Positions 58,978-59,480 of a stretch of 59,480 bases of DNA are shown here, piece after piece (the stretch's first letter is position 1; each line of letters starts with the position of its first letter). The notes beneath the pieces were generated by a model. That model saw only the letters and a program-made list of their open reading frames with translations, ran no database searches and was not told the origin of the DNA. Source of the stretch: a virus; IMG/VR virus record IMGVR_UViG_3300042484_002671, positions 1 through 59,480 of that record; one strand, given 5' to 3'. The position numbers and the translations under genes were made by a program.

Positions 58978-59480
58978 ATGGATAATCAATCAAAAGAATA
59001 CGGACAGGCAAATTTCTCCCTTCCCCATGACGTGGTACCATTACCATCTCAAGGTATATTCTACAAAAACAAAAAGAAAGCAGTCAAAGTCGGTTACTTA
59101 ACCGCCAATGACGAGAACTTACTAATGGCTGGTGGTGAAGATATGACACCGAATCTTTTAAGAACTAAAATTTACGAACCAGACTTACGAGTTGAGGAAA
59201 TGTTGGAAGGTGATGTTGAAGCTATCTTAATCTTTTTAAGAAACACAGCATTTGGACCTGAGATGGAGGTTACATTAACTGACCCCACAACAAGAAAATC
59301 ATTTAAGTCAAACGTATTATTGGACCAATTAACAATTTTACAAGGACAAACACCAAATGAAGATGGTACATTTATTACAACTTTACCAAAATCACAAACA
59401 ACGGTTAAGTTAAAACCGATGACTTATGGTGAAATTTTAGAAAACCAAAGAATTGCGGATTCATACCCTGTAGGTAGAGT
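58978..59480 (+). CDS. T4-type baseplate protein (PF12322-like), cut by window end
   Basis: The frame from ATG at 58978 is open to the window end (167 codons). It opens MDNQSKEYGQANFSLPHDVV, then LPSQGIFYKNKKKAVKVGYL and TANDENLLMAGGEDM. This 'LPS.G.FY ... LT..DE..L' pattern I associate with the T4-like baseplate family (gp26/PF12322). Gene order after the tail tube supports a baseplate or hub function. The C-terminus is outside the window. Confidence 0.55.
   Translation, partial: MDNQSKEYGQANFSLPHDVVPLPSQGIFYKNKKKAVKVGYLTANDENLLMAGGEDMTPNLLRTKIYEPDLRVEEMLEGDVEAILIFLRNTAFGPEMEVTLTDPTTRKSFKSNVLLDQLTILQGQTPNEDGTFITTLPKSQTTVKLKPMTYGEILENQRIADSYPVGR

Noticed and set aside
1-59480. tRNA genes, integrase, transposase or IS elements
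   Set aside because: I saw no cloverleaf-like sequence, recombinase motif or terminal inverted repeats. A dedicated tRNA scan was not possible here.

Overview
This window is part of the genome of a large, AT-rich, T4-like contractile-tailed phage (myovirus) that most likely infects a member of the Bacteroidota. The phage identity rests on the tail sheath (54246-57452), tail tube (58417-58905), a gp5-like baseplate spike (5270-6805), a gp55-like sigma factor, a family B DNA polymerase, PhoH, dUTPase and a SNF2-type helicase. The host inference rests on sequence. Genes lack recognisable Shine-Dalgarno leaders. Two minus-strand genes (starts 1037 and 3189) carry the Bacteroidota housekeeping promoter (TTTG or TTG, 19 bases, TAnnTTTG) at exact spacing, and the polymerase gene has a one-mismatch version.

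Layout. 1-3189: small genes of unknown role, including a lipoprotein, a zinc-ribbon protein and two probable host-type early promoters. 3274-9471 (minus): virion and baseplate genes. 9492-10238: gp55-like sigma. 10238-30827 (minus): a tightly packed, often overlapping operon of about 20 kb, mostly sugar metabolism. It holds ten glycosyltransferase-like proteins, a GDP-mannose 3,5-epimerase homologue, a nucleotide-sugar 6-dehydrogenase, a DegT aminotransferase, a PglD-like acyltransferase, a sugar-alcohol dehydrogenase, three methyltransferase-like proteins and NAD synthetase, interleaved with PhoH, dUTPase and a DEDD exonuclease. 30882-33565 (minus): small uncharacterised, possibly structural proteins. 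33618-39643 (plus): a modular tail-fibre cluster with Thr/Pro repeats, a broken fibre gene and a fibre carrying an LCIB-type carbonic-anhydrase-like domain. 39723-44274 (plus): four more glycosyltransferases. 44291-47562: a BppU-like virion protein and the DNA polymerase. 47539-52353 (minus): a neck-like protein, a superoxide dismutase fused to a possible nuclease domain, and the helicase. 52409-59480 (plus): tail completion proteins, sheath, a HAD phosphatase, tube and a baseplate gene cut by the window edge, plus a small ribbon-helix-helix gene on the minus strand.

How it may work together. The sugar cluster looks able to make unusual donors (GDP-L-galactose, a uronic acid, an N-acylated amino sugar) and transfer them. 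GT10 and GT11 fucosyltransferase-like enzymes sit in the same operon as the epimerase, which suggests L-galactose or L-fucose decoration. The acceptor may be the host surface or the phage's own Thr/Pro-rich fibres. A short AT-rich element, TATTTAT, recurs just upstream of many structural genes on both strands, often only 4-9 bases from the start codon. It is a candidate late promoter for the encoded sigma factor and would give nearly leaderless mRNAs.
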